Assembly (NCBI GenBank): GCA_022791755.1
Contig: JAAVZR010000021.1
Coordinates: 61,354-125,353 of the forward strand
Length of the DNA stretch: 64,000 nt
Reading direction: 5' to 3'
Origin: Lachnospiraceae bacterium
GTDB lineage: Bacteria > Bacillota > Clostridia > Lachnospirales > Lachnospiraceae
Shown here: piece after piece, positions 63,521 to 64,000 of the stretch
How positions within the stretch are numbered: position 1 is the stretch's first letter
Layout of the letters: every line of letters starts with the position of its first letter
The notes under the pieces: model-generated
Databases searched by the model: none
The model's input: the letters and a program-made list of their open reading frames with translations, nothing else
Told to the model about the DNA's origin: nothing
Position numbers and translations under genes: made by a program

Positions 63521-63811
63521 TTACAGTTTCTGCAGCATATATTCAGCTATAACTCCCATTGTTTCAACTGCAGCCTTTCCTTCCTCTGGCGTTATTGTCG
63601 ACAAAAAAGGATGCCCATGACCGGTGCCTTGCTTATTTTTCAATTGATTTATAGAACATGCTGTTTCATAAAACGCACGTTCCATTCTTTTTTGTACTGT
63701 TTCACCAGCAAGTTTAGGGCTACTTGTCGTAGCCAAACCTAAAGCAGTAAAGGTTTGTCCCAATAATGTGGGAAATGATTTTGTCAAGATTAGTTGACAC
63801 ATTTTACTCAA
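63521..63811 (-). pseudogene. Truncated abortive-infection-type (Abi_C-like) gene, 3' fragment
   Basis: The frame ends with CSINQLKNKQGTGHGHPFL and a helical ETMGVIAEYML tail, which resembles the C-terminal domain of abortive-infection family proteins (R/K-N-x-x-G-x-G-H-G). Its first ten codons (MSKMCQLILT) derive from the IS end at about 63782, so the true N-terminal part is lost. It is a remnant of a defence gene. Confidence 0.6.
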
Positions 63812-64000
63812 GGATTTTGTACCTTATGCTGCCTCTTTCAAGGAATCATAGTATCGCTGTCATTTGACTATCGGAGAAAGCCCACCATTAGCAGAGCATA
63901 TCCTCCGGTTATTCCAGTAGCCGATAAAATACCTCCAGATGATAGTCCTGAGTTCGTCCGTCGTCATTTCTTCTATATTTCTTTCATGGCATCCGCCAGG
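63782..64000 (-). mobile_element. End of an IS3-family insertion sequence
   Basis: The element appears to end near 63782 with a TGTCAAGATTAGTTGACA-like terminal repeat and runs off the window. It interrupts the Abi_C-like gene. Confidence 0.6.
63824..64000 (-). pseudogene. IS3-family transposase OrfB, C-terminal part with in-frame stop
   Basis: The minus strand encodes TTDELRTIIWRYFIGYWNN, then RRICSANGGLSPIVK, a TGA, and QRYYDSLKEAA before TAA. This is the C-terminal end of IS3-group integrases. The TGA sits where these proteins usually have Arg (CGA to TGA), so the gene is probably dead. The catalytic DDE part lies beyond the window. Confidence 0.75.

Overview
The window looks like chromosome from a spore-forming member of the Clostridia, most likely a Lachnospiraceae-type gut anaerobe with fairly high GC. 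Supporting signs are spoVAD/spoVAE with a forespore-type promoter, a DUF6514 protein, a double-OB-fold SSB, PRD-type sugar regulators, OmpR-type two-component/ABC cassettes, AGGAGG-type ribosome binding sites and dense 4-bp ATGA/GTGA gene overlaps. No rRNA, tRNA or CRISPR was seen.

Layout. 1-3.4 kb (minus): a catalytically degenerate GH13 debranching-enzyme homologue, a TraX-like membrane acyltransferase and a YgjV-like protein in one overlapping operon. 3.5-7.9 kb: an ABC-F protein and a LevR-like PRD regulator. 8.0-14.0 kb: an OmpR/histidine-kinase pair with a large membrane-anchored protein and an ABC exporter. 14.1-17.9 kb: a repeat-bearing lipoprotein, dapB and dapA behind a lysine riboswitch, a corrinoid adenosyltransferase-like protein, and SSB. 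18.1-23.7 kb (plus): GT2, GtrA, YfhO and argH. 23.8-30.1 kb: YigZ, DUF6514, a class A PBP behind a repeat-rich leader, a low-GC GNAT gene, and spoVAD-spoVAE without spoVAC. 30.2-34.4 kb: metF, a separate MetH activation-domain protein and a short metH, behind a two-hairpin leader. 34.7-43.5 kb: a DUF5714 protein, a MATE exporter, a lactose/cellobiose-type PTS with a GH1 enzyme, and their PRD regulator. 43.5-47.9 kb (plus): a second two-component/ABC exporter cassette.

47.9-61.9 kb is a defence island of nine tightly packed minus-strand genes. It starts with a complete type II Wadjet set (jetA, jetB, jetC, jetD). This runs without a break into two different HsdM-type adenine methyltransferases, an HsdS-like specificity protein with a long unrecognised C-terminal extension, an ABC/OLD-type AAA ATPase and an HNH nuclease. 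No HsdR translocase is present; the ATPase-HNH pair resembles Septu (PtuAB). I regard this methyltransferase-specificity-ATPase-HNH unit, fused in operon to Wadjet, as the best candidate for an undescribed system. The right edge holds a metallophosphoesterase, a Cys-containing small protein, and an Abi_C-type gene fragment cut by an IS3-family element that is itself broken by a stop codon.

Two enzyme observations stand out. The GH13 homologue has lost all its catalytic carboxylates. The PTS-linked GH1 enzyme has Gln in place of the acid/base Glu, as in plant myrosinases, while keeping its nucleophile and 6-phosphate site. Both PRD regulators have lost the GAFTGA loop and the Walker B Glu, and the PTS operon has a sigma-A-type rather than sigma-54-type promoter.
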